From: Micromonospora sp. WMMA1363
Lineage (GTDB): Bacteria > Actinomycetota > Actinomycetes > Mycobacteriales > Micromonosporaceae
DNA length: 64,000 bases
Direction: 5' to 3'
Assembly: GCF_030345795.1 (NCBI RefSeq)
Contig: NZ_JAUALB010000001.1
Span: forward strand, 186,001 to 250,000
Below the pieces are notes generated by a model. It searched no databases. It was given only the letters and a program-made list of their open reading frames with translations, and was not told where the DNA came from. The position numbers and the translations under genes are program-made. Position 1 is the stretch's first letter. Each line of letters begins with the position of its first letter. This document shows positions 16,891 through 25,170 of this stretch, in pieces.

Positions 16891-17949
16891 GTGGTTGACG
16901 CGGTGTTGCGGGAGATGCTGGTCCGGTACGCCGAGGTGTGGTTGCCTCGGGTGTTGGGGCGAGGACGGCGGGGTGTGATCGCGCTCGCCTACGGAGACGG
17001 GCCATCCGCGTCCGTCTTTCCCCCGTCCCCGGCTTCGACCCCGGCCCCGACCCCGACCCCGACCCCGGCCGCAGCCGCGGCGGCTGCGGCGGCTGCGGCT
17101 GAGGCGGTGCTGGGAGTGGTGGCCGAGCATGCCGACCGGTTGCGCGGGCGGCAGCTGAGCCTGCTTGTGCTCGTCGACGGCACCGAGGAACTGCCGGCCC
17201 GGCTCGGTGCCGTCGAGGCGACGCTGCCGCCCGAGGTCGCCGTCCACCTGGTGCCCGGCGGTCCCGCCCGGCTGCCCGTCGCGCTGAAAGCGGTCGGGGC
17301 CGCCCGGGCGCCGCTGCTGGCGTACGTGGACGGTTCGGGTGCGGCGGACCCTGCGGTACTTGCGGCCACCGTGTCCGGGCACCCCGCCGAGGTGCTCCTC
17401 GTCACCGACGCCGCCGTCCACACCGGGCCGAACGCGTCGCCCCGACCCGCGCGCGACGCGGCGGTGCCGCCCCCGCCCACGGGCGGTGCGGGCGCGTCCC
17501 TGCGGGCGGTACTCACCGGCGCGGGGTTCCCGCTGGTGGCCGAGGTCGACCTCGTCCCGACCGACGGGTCGCCGGCCCGTCGGCTGGCCTTCGGCACCGG
17601 GTACGACCGGAGCCTCGAGGCGTTCAAGGACCTGCTCTGGGCGGTCGACGAGCACGCCGGGGCGCGCTACCGCGACCCGGCCGACCCGGCCGGCCGGCTG
17701 CTGGACATCGCGCTCGACCCCGAGCCCGGACCGCTACGCCGAGAACTGCTCGCCGAGCTCGTCCGCTCCGGTTCGCGTACGGTGACCGAGCTGCGCCGGC
17801 ACGCACTGACCGCGACCGTGTACCGCTCCGCCGACGTGCCACGGGCGTTGACCGGTCTGCTGCAGGCCGGCGCGGTCAGCCGTGACCCCGAGCACGGCCG
17901 CCTCGGCGGGGACGTGGTCATCGCGGCGGCGTCGCCAGGACCGGCGTAG
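16891..17949 (+). CDS. Hypothetical protein with Pro-Thr and Ala tracts
   Basis: A 352-residue protein from a GTG at 16891. After about 45 ordinary residues comes a low-complexity stretch of Pro-Thr repeats and eleven alanines, encoded by repetitive CCCCGAC and GCGGCT units. Next is an alpha/beta region (LLVLVDGTEELPARLGAVEA). The C-terminal 130 residues look like a winged-helix-containing domain (RRLAFGTGYDRSLEAFKDLL, then RSGSRTVTELRRHALTATVY). The latter vaguely recalls the C-terminal part of three-Cys-motif partner (TcmP) proteins, but that match is weak. There are no membrane segments. It diverges from the TPR-FN3 gene by about 150 bases. Confidence 0.65.
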   Translation: MVDAVLREMLVRYAEVWLPRVLGRGRRGVIALAYGDGPSASVFPPSPASTPAPTPTPTPAAAAAAAAAAAEAVLGVVAEHADRLRGRQLSLLVLVDGTEELPARLGAVEATLPPEVAVHLVPGGPARLPVALKAVGAARAPLLAYVDGSGAADPAVLAATVSGHPAEVLLVTDAAVHTGPNASPRPARDAAVPPPPTGGAGASLRAVLTGAGFPLVAEVDLVPTDGSPARRLAFGTGYDRSLEAFKDLLWAVDEHAGARYRDPADPAGRLLDIALDPEPGPLRRELLAELVRSGSRTVTELRRHALTATVYRSADVPRALTGLLQAGAVSRDPEHGRLGGDVVIAAASPGPA

Positions 17950-18017
17950 GACCGCTGTCCTCCCACGACCACTTCAACCGCGGCCGGTTCTCTTCAACCG
18001 GGCTCGACTCAACCAGG

Positions 18018-18077
18018 CCGGACGCGGCGTCCGGTCAGGCTCACCGTGCCGGATCGAGCCGGCGTTGGTTCAACGCC
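18018..18077. terminator. Two adjacent hairpins between convergent genes
   Basis: CCGGACGC (18018-18025) faces GCGTCCGG (18027-18034), and GGCGTTG (18061-18067) faces CAACGCC (18071-18077) with a 3-base loop. They lie between the plus-strand hypothetical and the minus-strand AraC regulator and may terminate both. Confidence 0.45.
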
Positions 18078-18111
18078 GTCCGGACCGCGCAGTTGCCGCC
18101 CGACATCTGTA

Positions 18112-19062
18112 CTAGGCCATCATGCCCGGGGCCGGTTCGTCGGCGACGTCGGCGGGTGGGCGTGGCCGGACGACCCGTGCCGCGGGTGGGCGGTGGGCGG
18201 GTGCGTCCGCGGGTCCGTCGGTGGGCCGACCGGGGAGGGGCTGCTCCCGGGCGGCACGGAAGGCCCCCGGACTCATGCCGACCTCGCGGGCGAAGAACCG
18301 CCCGAAGTTGGTCGGCTCGGAGAAGCCGAGCCGGCGGCCGATCGCGGCGACCGGCTCGTCGGTCGCCGCGAGCAGCCGCCGGGCCTGCAGGGCCACCCGG
18401 TCGTCGACGACCTGCTTGGCGCTGCGTCCGGTGACTGCCAGACATGCCCGGGTCAGGGTCCGCACCGAGCAGTCCAGGTTGGCGGCGTAGTCCTCCACTC
18501 GGCGGGTGTGTCGGTAGCCGCGCTCGACCTCTAGGCAGAGCCGCTGGAAGGTCACCGTCTCGGCGCGCGGCACGGATGTGGCGGCATCGGGCAGCAGGGA
18601 AACCCGCAGCAGCAGCACGGCCAGCTGATGACGGAGCAGGCCGGCGGCGCGGGCCACCCCGCGTTGCCGTTCGCAGTCCACCGCGAGTTGGCTGATCTCG
18701 GCGCTGAACACGTCCTCGTCCGCGCCGGCCAGTTGTCGCCAGGCCGGGACGGCGGCCGGGTCGACGTCGAACCCGCGCAGCGCCTCCGGCGCCCAACGCA
18801 CCACGGTCGCGTTCAGCTCGGAAACCGAACACCGGAGCACCTGGCCGGTCCGGGCCCGCAGCAGTGTGCCGGGCCGGCACGGCTGGGCGGCGAAGTCCAG
18901 CTCCAGGCCCCCGTGCCCGTCGGTGACCAGGACGAGCAGGTCCCGGTCCAGCAGCGCCGGACGCCGCCACTCAGGATCAGGTACGAGGTCATCCAGAGCG
19001 AGTGTCTCGATCTCGGGCGGCGCGCAGATCGGACCGGCGGAGGGCTGACCAGGAGGAACCAT
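18112..19062 (-). CDS. AraC-family transcriptional regulator
   Basis: A 316-residue regulator from the ATG at 19060-19062 (GCAGGTG just upstream). The N-terminal half is a cupin-like sensing region (LELDFAAQPCRPGTLLRARTG). The C-terminal half has two helix-turn-helices: VEDYAANLDCSVRTLTRACL and VAAIGRRLGFSEPTNFGRFF, ending in EVGMSPGAFRAAR. A Pro-rich tail follows. It is divergent from the SDR oxidoreductase, with an inverted repeat between them, so it probably controls that gene. The effector is unknown. Confidence 0.88.
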   Translation of the reverse strand: MVPPGQPSAGPICAPPEIETLALDDLVPDPEWRRPALLDRDLLVLVTDGHGGLELDFAAQPCRPGTLLRARTGQVLRCSVSELNATVVRWAPEALRGFDVDPAAVPAWRQLAGADEDVFSAEISQLAVDCERQRGVARAAGLLRHQLAVLLLRVSLLPDAATSVPRAETVTFQRLCLEVERGYRHTRRVEDYAANLDCSVRTLTRACLAVTGRSAKQVVDDRVALQARRLLAATDEPVAAIGRRLGFSEPTNFGRFFAREVGMSPGAFRAAREQPLPGRPTDGPADAPAHRPPAARVVRPRPPADVADEPAPGMMA

Positions 19063-19254
19063 CACCTGCGACGGTAGCCCGCGGCGACGACTGCCGCACC
19101 CCGGGCCACGCGCCGCGCCCTCGCGCGGATGATCCGGGCACATATCCGGGGAAGCGCGGGCACGCGCGCTCGGAGACGTCCCACCTCTCGGGAAGGGGCG
19201 GGCCCCCGGGACTGGTGCGGGTGGGGTTGTGGGGGCGGGTGGGGGCGGTTATGT

Positions 19255-19266
19255 TACCGGACGGTA
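19255..19266. promoter_or_regulatory. Candidate operator TACCG-GA-CGGTA upstream of SDR gene
   Basis: A short perfect inverted repeat (TACCG, 2-base gap, CGGTA) lies 25-36 bases before the SDR start, in an AT-richer patch (TTATGTTACCGG) that likely contains the promoter. A dimeric regulator could bind here and block or assist transcription. A direct AraC site would normally be a direct repeat, so a TetR-type regulator encoded elsewhere is also possible. Confidence 0.4.
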
Positions 19267-19290
19267 GGCGTGAACTGCGAGGGGATGGGC

Positions 19291-20067
19291 ATGACTGATC
19301 TGTTCTCGGTCGACGGAAAGACGGTCCTGGTCACCGGCGGTTCGCGGGGGATCGGTCGGATGATCGCCCAAGGCTTCGTCCGGGCCGGCGCCCGCGTGAT
19401 TATCTCCTCTCGCAAGGCAGACGTCTGCGAGGCGGTCGCCAGGGAGCTGGCGGCCCACGGCCACTGCGAGGCAATCCCCGCCGACCTGAGCGCCGACGCC
19501 GGGGCGGAAGCGCTCGCCGCCGCCGTGCGGGAGCGATACGACCAGCTCCACGTGTTGGTCAACAACGCCGGTGCCACCTGGGGCGCCCCGCTGGAGGCGT
19601 ACCCGGAGAGCGCGTTCGACAAGCTGTGGGCGGTCAACGTGAAGGCTGTCTTCCGGCTCACCACCGCGCTGCTGCCGTCGCTGCGGGTCGCCGGCACGGC
19701 CGATGACCCAGCCCGGGTGATCAATATCGGCTCGGTCGACGGCAGCCGGGTGCCCTGGATGGAGGTGTACGCCTACTCCGCCACGAAGGCGGCCGTGCAC
19801 ATGTTGACCCGCAGCCTCGCCCACCGGCTCGCCGGCGAGCACGTCACCGTCAACGCGATCGCGCCCGGCCCGTTCGAGAGCAAAATGATGGCGTTCGCGC
19901 TCGGCGACCCGTCGTCCCGGGCCGCCGTCGAGAAGCAGGTGCCGCTGGGGCGGATCGGCCGCCCGGAGGACATGGCGGGCACGGCGATCTATCTGTCCTC
20001 GCGCGCCGGGGCCTACCTCACCGGGGCGGTCATCCCGGTCGACGGCGGCATCACCACGCATGGCTGA
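19291..20067 (+). CDS. Short-chain dehydrogenase/reductase (RhlG/FabG-like)
   Basis: A 258-residue classical SDR: cofactor motif TGGSRGIG (15-22), an Arg-Lys pair after the second strand (SSRKAD) that favours NADPH, NNAG, Ser in NIGSVDGS, and catalytic Tyr162/Lys166 in YSATK. The C-terminus has PLGRIGRPEDMAGTAIYLSS and TGAVIPVDGG. It resembles the RhlG-like 3-oxoacyl reductase group. I chose the ATG at 19291 because GAGGGG lies 6 bases upstream; the ATG at 19285 is too close to it. An intrinsic terminator follows. It is divergent from an AraC regulator. Confidence 0.9.
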   Translation: MTDLFSVDGKTVLVTGGSRGIGRMIAQGFVRAGARVIISSRKADVCEAVARELAAHGHCEAIPADLSADAGAEALAAAVRERYDQLHVLVNNAGATWGAPLEAYPESAFDKLWAVNVKAVFRLTTALLPSLRVAGTADDPARVINIGSVDGSRVPWMEVYAYSATKAAVHMLTRSLAHRLAGEHVTVNAIAPGPFESKMMAFALGDPSSRAAVEKQVPLGRIGRPEDMAGTAIYLSSRAGAYLTGAVIPVDGGITTHG

Positions 20068-20124
20068 ACTCGACCGGCTGAGCTCGACGTATGTCTGGAA
20101 GGCCGTCCCGTACCCCTGACACGC

Positions 20125-20161
20125 CGGGGCCGCGCGGACTCGGCAGTTCCGCGCGGCCCCG
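20125..20161. terminator. Hairpin terminator between SDR and SsgB-like genes
   Basis: A perfect 14-bp stem (20125-20138 with 20148-20161) and 9-base loop lie between the SDR stop and the stop of the convergent SsgB-like gene. It is likely used in both directions. Confidence 0.8.
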
Positions 20162-20181
20162 AAGTGACCGTTTCCTCCGGC

Positions 20182-20613
20182 TTAGCGACCGGCGAGCAGC
20201 CGGTTCACCGCCGTGTCGACGTCCAGGTGCTCGGCCTCGCGACCGCGCGGAACGACGACGTAGGTTCGCCGCAGAAAGCGCACCAGGACGCTCCGAGGCA
20301 CCTCGAACAGGGCATTGCCGTCCGGGGACGACAACGCCAGCGCGACGAAGTCCCCGCGTGGGGTGGCCCAGGGCCAGACCCGCACGTCGCCGATGCCGGC
20401 CGGCTCGTCGAGGCCGGTCACCAGCAATTCCCGCGCAAACGACCAGCTAACCGCCTCGCCACCTGCCGATTCGGCATGGAACAGGACATGGACGGCATAC
20501 GGGTCAGCAGGGTCGTAACGCAGACTGGCACGCACCGGCAAGGCCGTGGCGTCAGGTGCGACGAGCCTTAGCGACGTCTCGACCTCGACGGTCGTCGGTC
20601 GGATGACACTCAT
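20182..20613 (-). CDS. ssgB: SsgB-like sporulation and cell-division protein (SALP family)
   Basis: A 143-residue SsgA-like protein, a family restricted to morphologically complex actinobacteria. SsgB recruits FtsZ to future septum sites during sporulation. Typical features are the LPVRASLRYDPADPYAVHVLF strand pair with DPYAV, SFARELL, GDVRVWPW, and the C-terminal RSVLVRFLRRTYVVVPRG. The ATG at 20611-20613 has GGGGGGAG upstream. The gene converges on the SDR gene and diverges from a PGPGW membrane protein, a neighbourhood consistent with an SsgB orthologue rather than an SsgA paralogue, though that assignment is by eye. Confidence 0.85.
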   Translation of the reverse strand: MSVIRPTTVEVETSLRLVAPDATALPVRASLRYDPADPYAVHVLFHAESAGGEAVSWSFARELLVTGLDEPAGIGDVRVWPWATPRGDFVALALSSPDGNALFEVPRSVLVRFLRRTYVVVPRGREAEHLDVDTAVNRLLAGR

Positions 20614-20889
20614 GGACGTTCTCCCCCCGGCACCGCTGCGGAACGCGCGTGTCCCGCTTTTCCCATACTCAGGTGCTGCTCCTAGCTGCGCTCCGCCATA
20701 CGCTGACTTCACCCGGTGGTGGGATGGGGGTCGGAACGTCCTTGAGAATTTGAATGATCCTGTAGGATTTCCGGTTCTGCCCAGTACGCGTTCCCGCCCG
20801 GCATCGGGTGGTTCAGTCGTCGACTTACTCCGGTAACGTCCAGTCCACGCTTGCAGTGACGGGCGCGCGCCACACTGGGGGAGGAATTG

Positions 20890-21465
20890 GTGACGAAGCG
20901 ATCCGCTATGGATCCGGTCACGCTGCCTGGCACGCCGAACGTCGTGGTCCGGGCAGCCGAACAGCGGGGGTACGGGGTGCCGAACGAGCAGCGTGACCGA
21001 CCCGGACGACCGGCACCGGACGGGCATGGACCGGTCGGGGGCACGGCGCTGGCCGCGCGCCGGGAACGGCCGCGCTGGCGACAGCGGGTGTCCACCACCC
21101 TCGCGCTCATCCGGGCCAACCCCACCGGCCGGGTCGCCCTCAAGATCTTCGTCGCTGTTGCCGGCGCGCTCGTCGTCACGATCGGCGTCGCACTGATCCC
21201 ACTTCCCGGCCCCGGCTGGCTCCTCGTGATCGCCGGCCTCGGCATCTGGGCGGTCGAGTTCCACTGGGCGCGGCGGCTGCTCACCTTCACGAGGCGGCAC
21301 GTGCACAACTGGACCGACTGGGTGAGACGGCAGTCACTCGGAGTGCGGTTCGCGCTCGGCTCGGCCGGCCTGGTGTTCGTGTCGACGGTGGTGTGGCTGT
21401 CGCTCAAGTACAGCCTCGGGATCGACGTGGTCGCCCGGGTGCTGCACTACCTCGCGACGCACTGA
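20890..21465 (+). CDS. PGPGW-family (TIGR02611-like) membrane protein
   Basis: A 191-residue protein. The N-terminal 70 residues are hydrophilic. Two membrane segments flank the signature PLPGPGWLLVIAGLGIWAVE (about residues 100-120), the hallmark of the PGPGW family. A cytoplasmic helix (HWARRLLTFTRRHVHNW) and a final membrane segment follow. Role unknown. The GTG at 20890 has GGAGG 5 bases upstream, better than the TTG at 20887. It is divergent from the ssgB-like gene and upstream of tRNA-Val. Confidence 0.83.
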   Translation: MTKRSAMDPVTLPGTPNVVVRAAEQRGYGVPNEQRDRPGRPAPDGHGPVGGTALAARRERPRWRQRVSTTLALIRANPTGRVALKIFVAVAGALVVTIGVALIPLPGPGWLLVIAGLGIWAVEFHWARRLLTFTRRHVHNWTDWVRRQSLGVRFALGSAGLVFVSTVVWLSLKYSLGIDVVARVLHYLATH

Positions 21466-21484
21466 GCCGCGTCCACCCGGGTTT

Positions 21485-21512
21485 TTGGTCTGGATGCGCG
21501 ATCAGGTAGAGT
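21485..21512 (+). promoter_or_regulatory. Probable tRNA-Val promoter
   Basis: TTGGTC (21485-21490), 16-base spacer, TAGAGT (21507-21512), 12 bases before the tRNA 5' end. The arrangement and the TAGAGT -10 are usual for actinobacterial tRNA genes. Confidence 0.5.
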
Positions 21513-21524
21513 CGTCCGCGCTGA

Positions 21525-21596
21525 GGGCGATTAGCTCAGCGGGAGAGCGCTTCGTTCACACCGAAGAGGTCACTGGTTCGATCCCAGTATCGCCCA
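21525..21596 (+). tRNA. tRNA-Val (anticodon CAC)
   Basis: The full cloverleaf is visible: acceptor GGGCGAT/ATCGCCC, D arm with TTAGCTCAGCGGGAGAG, anticodon stem CTTCG/CGAAG around loop TTCACAC with anticodon CAC (valine GUG codons), and T arm with GGTTCGATCC. A terminal CCA is not exactly encoded (the 3' end reads ACCC). It carries the left copy of the 25-bp integration repeat (21554-21578). Confidence 0.95.
21554..21578 (+). repeat. Left attachment repeat (attL), inside tRNA-Val
   Basis: The 25-bp sequence starting GTTCACACCGAAGAG runs from the anticodon loop to the start of the T arm. It is repeated perfectly at 28871-28895. Anticodon-loop sites are typical for tyrosine integrases. Confidence 0.8.
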
Positions 21597-21665
21597 CCCA
21601 GGTAGAGGCCCAGATCACATTGATGATCCGGGCCTCTTTCGATTCCTGAGTGACTAACTGAGTGA

Positions 21666-21912
21666 CTACGACTCAGCGCCGAAGATCGCATCCATGACCT
21701 GTGCCCCGCCGAGGAGAACCGGCCGGAGTTGATGACGGTAGACCTTCTCCGTGACGGTCGTCCCCGCGTGGCCGCAGAGGTCCGCGATGTCTTCAAGGCT
21801 TACTCCGCTGTCAGAGAGCAGGGACACGAAGCTGTGCCGTAGCTCGCGGGGCGTCCAGGCGATCGGGTCAAGCCCGGCGAGGGTGACGACTCGGCGGAAG
21901 GCCCGGCGGCGG
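21666..21912 (-). pseudogene. Tyrosine integrase, C-terminal fragment
   Basis: The minus strand encodes the catalytic end of a phage-type integrase: TPRELRHSFVSLLSDSGV (the Arg-Leu-Arg-His box with catalytic Arg), then CGHAGTTVTEKVYRH (second His and the Tyr region) and the end MDAIFGAES-stop. It is separated from its upstream half (23443-23653) by IS3 copy A. Removing the IS and one copy of the 4-bp GCGG duplication joins the halves in frame (456 bases, 152 codons). The gene lies next to the tRNA attachment site, as usual for such elements. Confidence 0.85.
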
Positions 21913-21941
21913 AAGGTGTCAACCTTTTTGGGGCGGTCGGT

Positions 21942-22961
21942 TCAGGGGTTCGTTGACTGAGTCGTGGTGTCCTCGGGCTTGTTGATCCACGCGGTGGTGG
22001 GCAGGGCGGGTGGTTGCGGGATGCCGCGGACGAATCGTTCGGGGTTGCGGGTGTAGGCGGCGGTCAGGACGTCGGCGCGGACATCGCGGACCTGCCGGGC
22101 GTGGCCGTGGTGGACGTCGTGTGGGGTGTGCCAGCCGATGCCGGAGTGCCGGTGGATGGTGTTGTACCAGGTGAAGAAGGCGCGGCAGTGAGCTCGGGCG
22201 TCCTGGACGCTGCCGAAGCGGTCGGGGAAGTCGGGCCGGTACTTCAGGGTCTTGAACTGGGCCTCGGAGAACGGGTTGTCGTTGCTGCACCTGGGCCGGG
22301 AGTGGGACTTGGTCACGCCGAGGTCGGCCATCATCTGCGCGACCGTCTTGGACGCCATTGAGGTGCCGCGGTCGGCGTGGATGGTCAACTGCTCACGCGC
22401 GACGCCCTGCTTGGTGATCGCGTCGGACAGCAGCCGTTCGGCCAGGGCGGCGTCCTCGCGCTCGGCGAGCAGCCACGCGACGGTGTAACGGCTGTAGATG
22501 TCGATCACGCTGTAGAGGTGGTAGAAGTCCCGCTTGGCCGGGCCGCGCAGCTTGGTGATGTCCCACGACCACACGCGATTGGGGGCGTCGGCGATCAGTT
22601 CGGGCTTGACCTTCGGCGGGTGCACCGCGTGACGGCGGCGCTCCCTGACTTCGCCGTGGGCACGCAGGATCCGGTACATGCTCGACACCGACGCCACGTA
22701 CACGCCCTCGTCGAGGAGGGTGTGGTAGACGGCCGCGGGGGCCATGTCGGCGAAGTCCGGGCTGTTGAGCAACGCCCGGACGCTGTCACGCTCGGCTGCG
22801 CTCAGGGCACGTGGCTGCGGCCTGGGTTCACGCCCCGGCCGCGGTGGCGCAGGCGTCTGGCGGTGCCGGCGGTAATGGTTGGCCTGCGGCCGGCCGGTGG
22901 CTCGGCACGCCGTCCGGATGCCGATCAGCGGCGTCAGTTCGGTGATCGCAGCGTCGATCAT
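21942..22961 (-). CDS. IS3-family transposase OrfB (copy A, intact)
   Basis: A 339-residue DDE transposase. The rve catalytic core shows [10 protein letters not shown] (first Asp), IHADRGTSM (second Asp) and [16 protein letters not shown] (Glu), with an HTH_21-like region upstream ([20 protein letters not shown]). Its ATG overlaps the orfA stop (ATGA), so it is expressed by reinitiation rather than the usual IS3 -1 frameshift fusion. Confidence 0.92.
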   Translation of the reverse strand: MIDAAITELTPLIGIRTACRATGRPQANHYRRHRQTPAPPRPGREPRPQPRALSAAERDSVRALLNSPDFADMAPAAVYHTLLDEGVYVASVSSMYRILRAHGEVRERRRHAVHPPKVKPELIADAPNRVWSWDITKLRGPAKRDFYHLYSVIDIYSRYTVAWLLAEREDAALAERLLSDAITKQGVAREQLTIHADRGTSMASKTVAQMMADLGVTKSHSRPRCSNDNPFSEAQFKTLKYRPDFPDRFGSVQDARAHCRAFFTWYNTIHRHSGIGWHTPHDVHHGHARQVRDVRADVLTAAYTRNPERFVRGIPQPPALPTTAWINKPEDTTTQSTNP

Positions 22962-23359
22962 GGTGTCGGCTCGCTCCCGCTGTGCTGGCTGTCGGTCGCG
23001 AGTTGCCCCAACAGCGCGGAGAGTTTTCCCTGCACCTCGATCACCTTGCGGGCCTTGTCCAACTCGGCGCGCAGCCGCTCGTTGTCTGCCCGCAACCGGG
23101 CTGCCTCCAGCACCGCCGGATCGGTCTTCGGCCGCCCGGCCGGCTTGGCCAGGGCCTCGCGGGCGCCGGCGTCACGCTGATGCTTCCACGCCGCGAGCAG
23201 CGACGTGTACAGGCCTTCCCGACGAAGCAGGGCGCCCTTGCCGGCCTTATCGAGGGTCTCGTACTCGGCCAGGATCCGCGCCTTGTACGCGGCGGTGTAT
23301 GTCCTTGTTCGGGGCTTTGCTGGTACCTCGGGGTCGGGCACCGGGTGATGCGATGTCAC
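22958..23359 (-). CDS. IS3-family OrfA (copy A)
   Basis: A 133-residue HTH protein: [20 protein letters not shown] is the DNA-binding helix-turn-helix, and [20 protein letters not shown] a leucine-zipper-like coiled coil. It starts at the ATG or an adjacent start near 23359 and overlaps orfB by 4 bases. OrfA binds IS ends and partners OrfB. Confidence 0.9.
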   Translation of the reverse strand: MTSHHPVPDPEVPAKPRTRTYTAAYKARILAEYETLDKAGKGALLRREGLYTSLLAAWKHQRDAGAREALAKPAGRPKTDPAVLEAARLRADNERLRAELDKARKVIEVQGKLSALLGQLATDSQHSGSEPTP

Positions 23360-23442
23360 GGGGGTGGATCTCCTTGCACGCCCTCACGGGTCAGAGTTTC
23401 AGCAGGTCAACCTGCCTTCCCCAAGGATGACACAGAGGGCGG

Positions 23443-23653
23443 ACGTTGGCCGCGTCGAGGGCGGTGCCGAGGGTGGTCGTGAAGACCAGGCCGAGGGCTT
23501 GCCAGTCCTTGCCGGCCTTGGCCCGGTGCCGGTTCTGCTGCTCTCGGTGCAGCCGCAGCGCGGTCACGCACCGCTGGGGGAGTGCGAGCGTGCGTCGCGA
23601 CTTCTTGGTCTTGGTGTCACCGCCAGCCCGAACAGAGTGCCAGACCTGCACAG
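23443..23653 (-). pseudogene. Tyrosine integrase, middle fragment
   Basis: The minus strand encodes VQVWHSVRAGGDTKTKKSRR, then LGLVFTTTLGTALDAANVR, the mid-catalytic part of a tyrosine integrase (the Lys-bearing beta hairpin and the approach to the Arg box). Its 3' side is cut by IS3 copy A and its 5' side by the IS256 element at 23654. The N-terminal half of the integrase is not found anywhere in the window, so it was probably lost in an IS256-associated deletion. Confidence 0.82.
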
Positions 23654-25051
23654 GGGACTGTACAAATAACGGCCTGTCTCGGGAGTGTCAAGTTAACGGC
23701 TGATCTTGGTTGTTGAGGTGGTCAGTTGTTGGCCGGGGTGAGCCGGCCTTCGAAGGCGATCTGGAAGGCGTTCAGTGGTGCTTTCCAGCGCATGGTCCAG
23801 CGTCGGCGGCCGGCTCCGGTCGGGTCGAGGCTCATCAAGGCCATGTAGACGCACTTGAGTGCGGCCTGCTCGTTCGGGAAGTGGCCACGAGCTCGCACGG
23901 CCCTGCGGATACGGGCGTTGACGGACTCGATCGCGTTCGTGGAGCAGATGACCTTGCGGATCTCCACGTCGAAGGCGAGGAACGGCACGAACTCCGCCCA
24001 CGCGTTCTCCCACAGCTTCACGATCGCCGGATACTTACGGCCCCACGCCTCGGCGAACTCGAGGAACCGCTCGGTGGCGGCGTCCTCGGTCGCCGCGGTG
24101 TAGACCGGCCGCAGCGCTTTGGCGATCTTGTCCCAGTCCTGCCGGGCGGCGTAGCGGAACGAGTTGCGCAGCAGGTGCACCACACACGTCTGCACGATCG
24201 TGCGCGGCCACACCGTCTCCACCGTCTCCGGCAGTCCCTTGAGCCCGTCACAGACCAGCATCAGCACGTCGGCCACGCCGCGGTTCTTCAACTCGGTGAG
24301 CACGTGCAGCCAGTACTTGGCGCCCTCGCCGCCGTCACCGGCCCAGATACCGAGGATGTCGCGGTGGCCGTCGACGGTGACCGCCATCGCGAGGTAGATC
24401 GGCCGGTTCGCGACCTGACCGTCCCTGATCTTGACGTTGATGGCGTCGATGAACACGACCGGGTAGACCCGGTCCAGGGGCCGGTTCTGCCACTCGGCCA
24501 TGCCGTCCATGACCTTGTCGGTGATCGTGGAGATGGTCTGCTTCGACACCTCAGCGCCGTAGACCTCAGCCAGGTGCGCGGCGATCTCGCCGTGGGTCAG
24601 GCCCTTGGCCGACAGCGACAGGACCATGTCGTCGACGCCGGTCAGACGCCGCTGCCGCTTACGCACGATCTGCGGCTCGAACGTCCCGGCGGCGTCGCGT
24701 GGGACCCGCACCTCGACCGGCCCGACGTCGGTGAGCACCGTCTTGGTCCGGCTGCCGTTACGGGTGTTCCCGCTACCCCGACCCGCCGGGTCGTGCTTGT
24801 CGTAGCCGACGTGGTCGGTGATCTCCCCATCCAACGCCGACTCGAGGACCCGCTTCGTCAGCTGCTGCAGCAGCCCACCCTCGCCGGTCAGCTTCAACCC
24901 GTCACCACGAGCCCGATCGACCAGCATCGCGATCAACTGCTCATCCGTGACCGCACCCACCGGCTCCACGGCCGGCTGTCCCACGGTGGTCTCGGTCGTC
25001 ATCTGGCGTCTCTCCCTTGATCGGTCGATCAGCCGTTATTTGTACAGTCCC
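23654..25051 (-). mobile_element. IS256-family insertion sequence
   Basis: About 1398 bp bounded by 20-bp perfect inverted repeats starting GGGACTGTACAAATA (23654-23673 and 25032-25051). It encodes one intact transposase. No flanking target duplication is visible (left flank CCTGCACA, right flank GCTGGGGT). That fits the loss of adjacent DNA after insertion, including the 5' part of the integrase. Confidence 0.88.
23722..25002 (-). CDS. IS256-family (mutator-type) transposase
   Basis: A 426-residue transposase. It begins with DEQLIAMLVDRARGDGLKL and has the N-terminal GRGSGNTRNGSRTKTVLTD region. The catalytic Asp lies in VVFIDAINVKIRDG, the second Asp in LMLVCDGLKGLPE and the Glu in STNAIESVNARIRRA, as in the mutator superfamily. 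It appears full length and intact. The ATG (24999-25002 region) follows a GGGAGAGA site. Confidence 0.93.
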   Translation of the reverse strand: MTTETTVGQPAVEPVGAVTDEQLIAMLVDRARGDGLKLTGEGGLLQQLTKRVLESALDGEITDHVGYDKHDPAGRGSGNTRNGSRTKTVLTDVGPVEVRVPRDAAGTFEPQIVRKRQRRLTGVDDMVLSLSAKGLTHGEIAAHLAEVYGAEVSKQTISTITDKVMDGMAEWQNRPLDRVYPVVFIDAINVKIRDGQVANRPIYLAMAVTVDGHRDILGIWAGDGGEGAKYWLHVLTELKNRGVADVLMLVCDGLKGLPETVETVWPRTIVQTCVVHLLRNSFRYAARQDWDKIAKALRPVYTAATEDAATERFLEFAEAWGRKYPAIVKLWENAWAEFVPFLAFDVEIRKVICSTNAIESVNARIRRAVRARGHFPNEQAALKCVYMALMSLDPTGAGRRRWTMRWKAPLNAFQIAFEGRLTPANN

Positions 25052-25053
25052 GC

Positions 25054-25147
25054 TGGGGTCTGCCGCTGTGGGGTCGAGCTGCCCTGTCGTCGCCGGCACC
25101 GCATCCCGATCAACCGGGGGCACTGGCCCGCCAAGGAGGAGCAATGA
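25054..25147 (+). pseudogene. Fragment of a small Cys-containing element gene
   Basis: Immediately after the IS256 right end the plus strand reads GVCRCGVELPCRRRHR... and ends WPAKEEQ-stop at 25145-25147. The C-x-C-(5)-C arrangement recalls the small cysteine-bearing proteins further right (28175-28587). It lacks a start and was probably truncated by the IS256-linked deletion. Tentative. Confidence 0.35.
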
Positions 25148-25170
25148 GACACCCTTTGTCAACCCCCGGG

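Larger units (their letters stand above)
21913..23438 (-). mobile_element. IS3-family insertion sequence, copy A (1526 bp)
   Basis: Ends read AAGGTGTCAACC at the left and GGATGACACAGAGG at the right, with the inner imperfect inverted repeats TGTCAACC and TGTCATCC. It is flanked by a 4-bp duplication GCGG (21909-21912, 23439-23442). It carries overlapping orfA and orfB, both intact. A near-identical inverted copy lies at 25473-26997. It interrupts the integrase gene. Confidence 0.88.

Noticed and set aside
22958..22961. A programmed -1 frameshift joining IS3 orfA and orfB
   Set aside because: The two frames overlap as ATGA (stop-start), which fits reinitiation; no slippery heptamer was seen at the junction.
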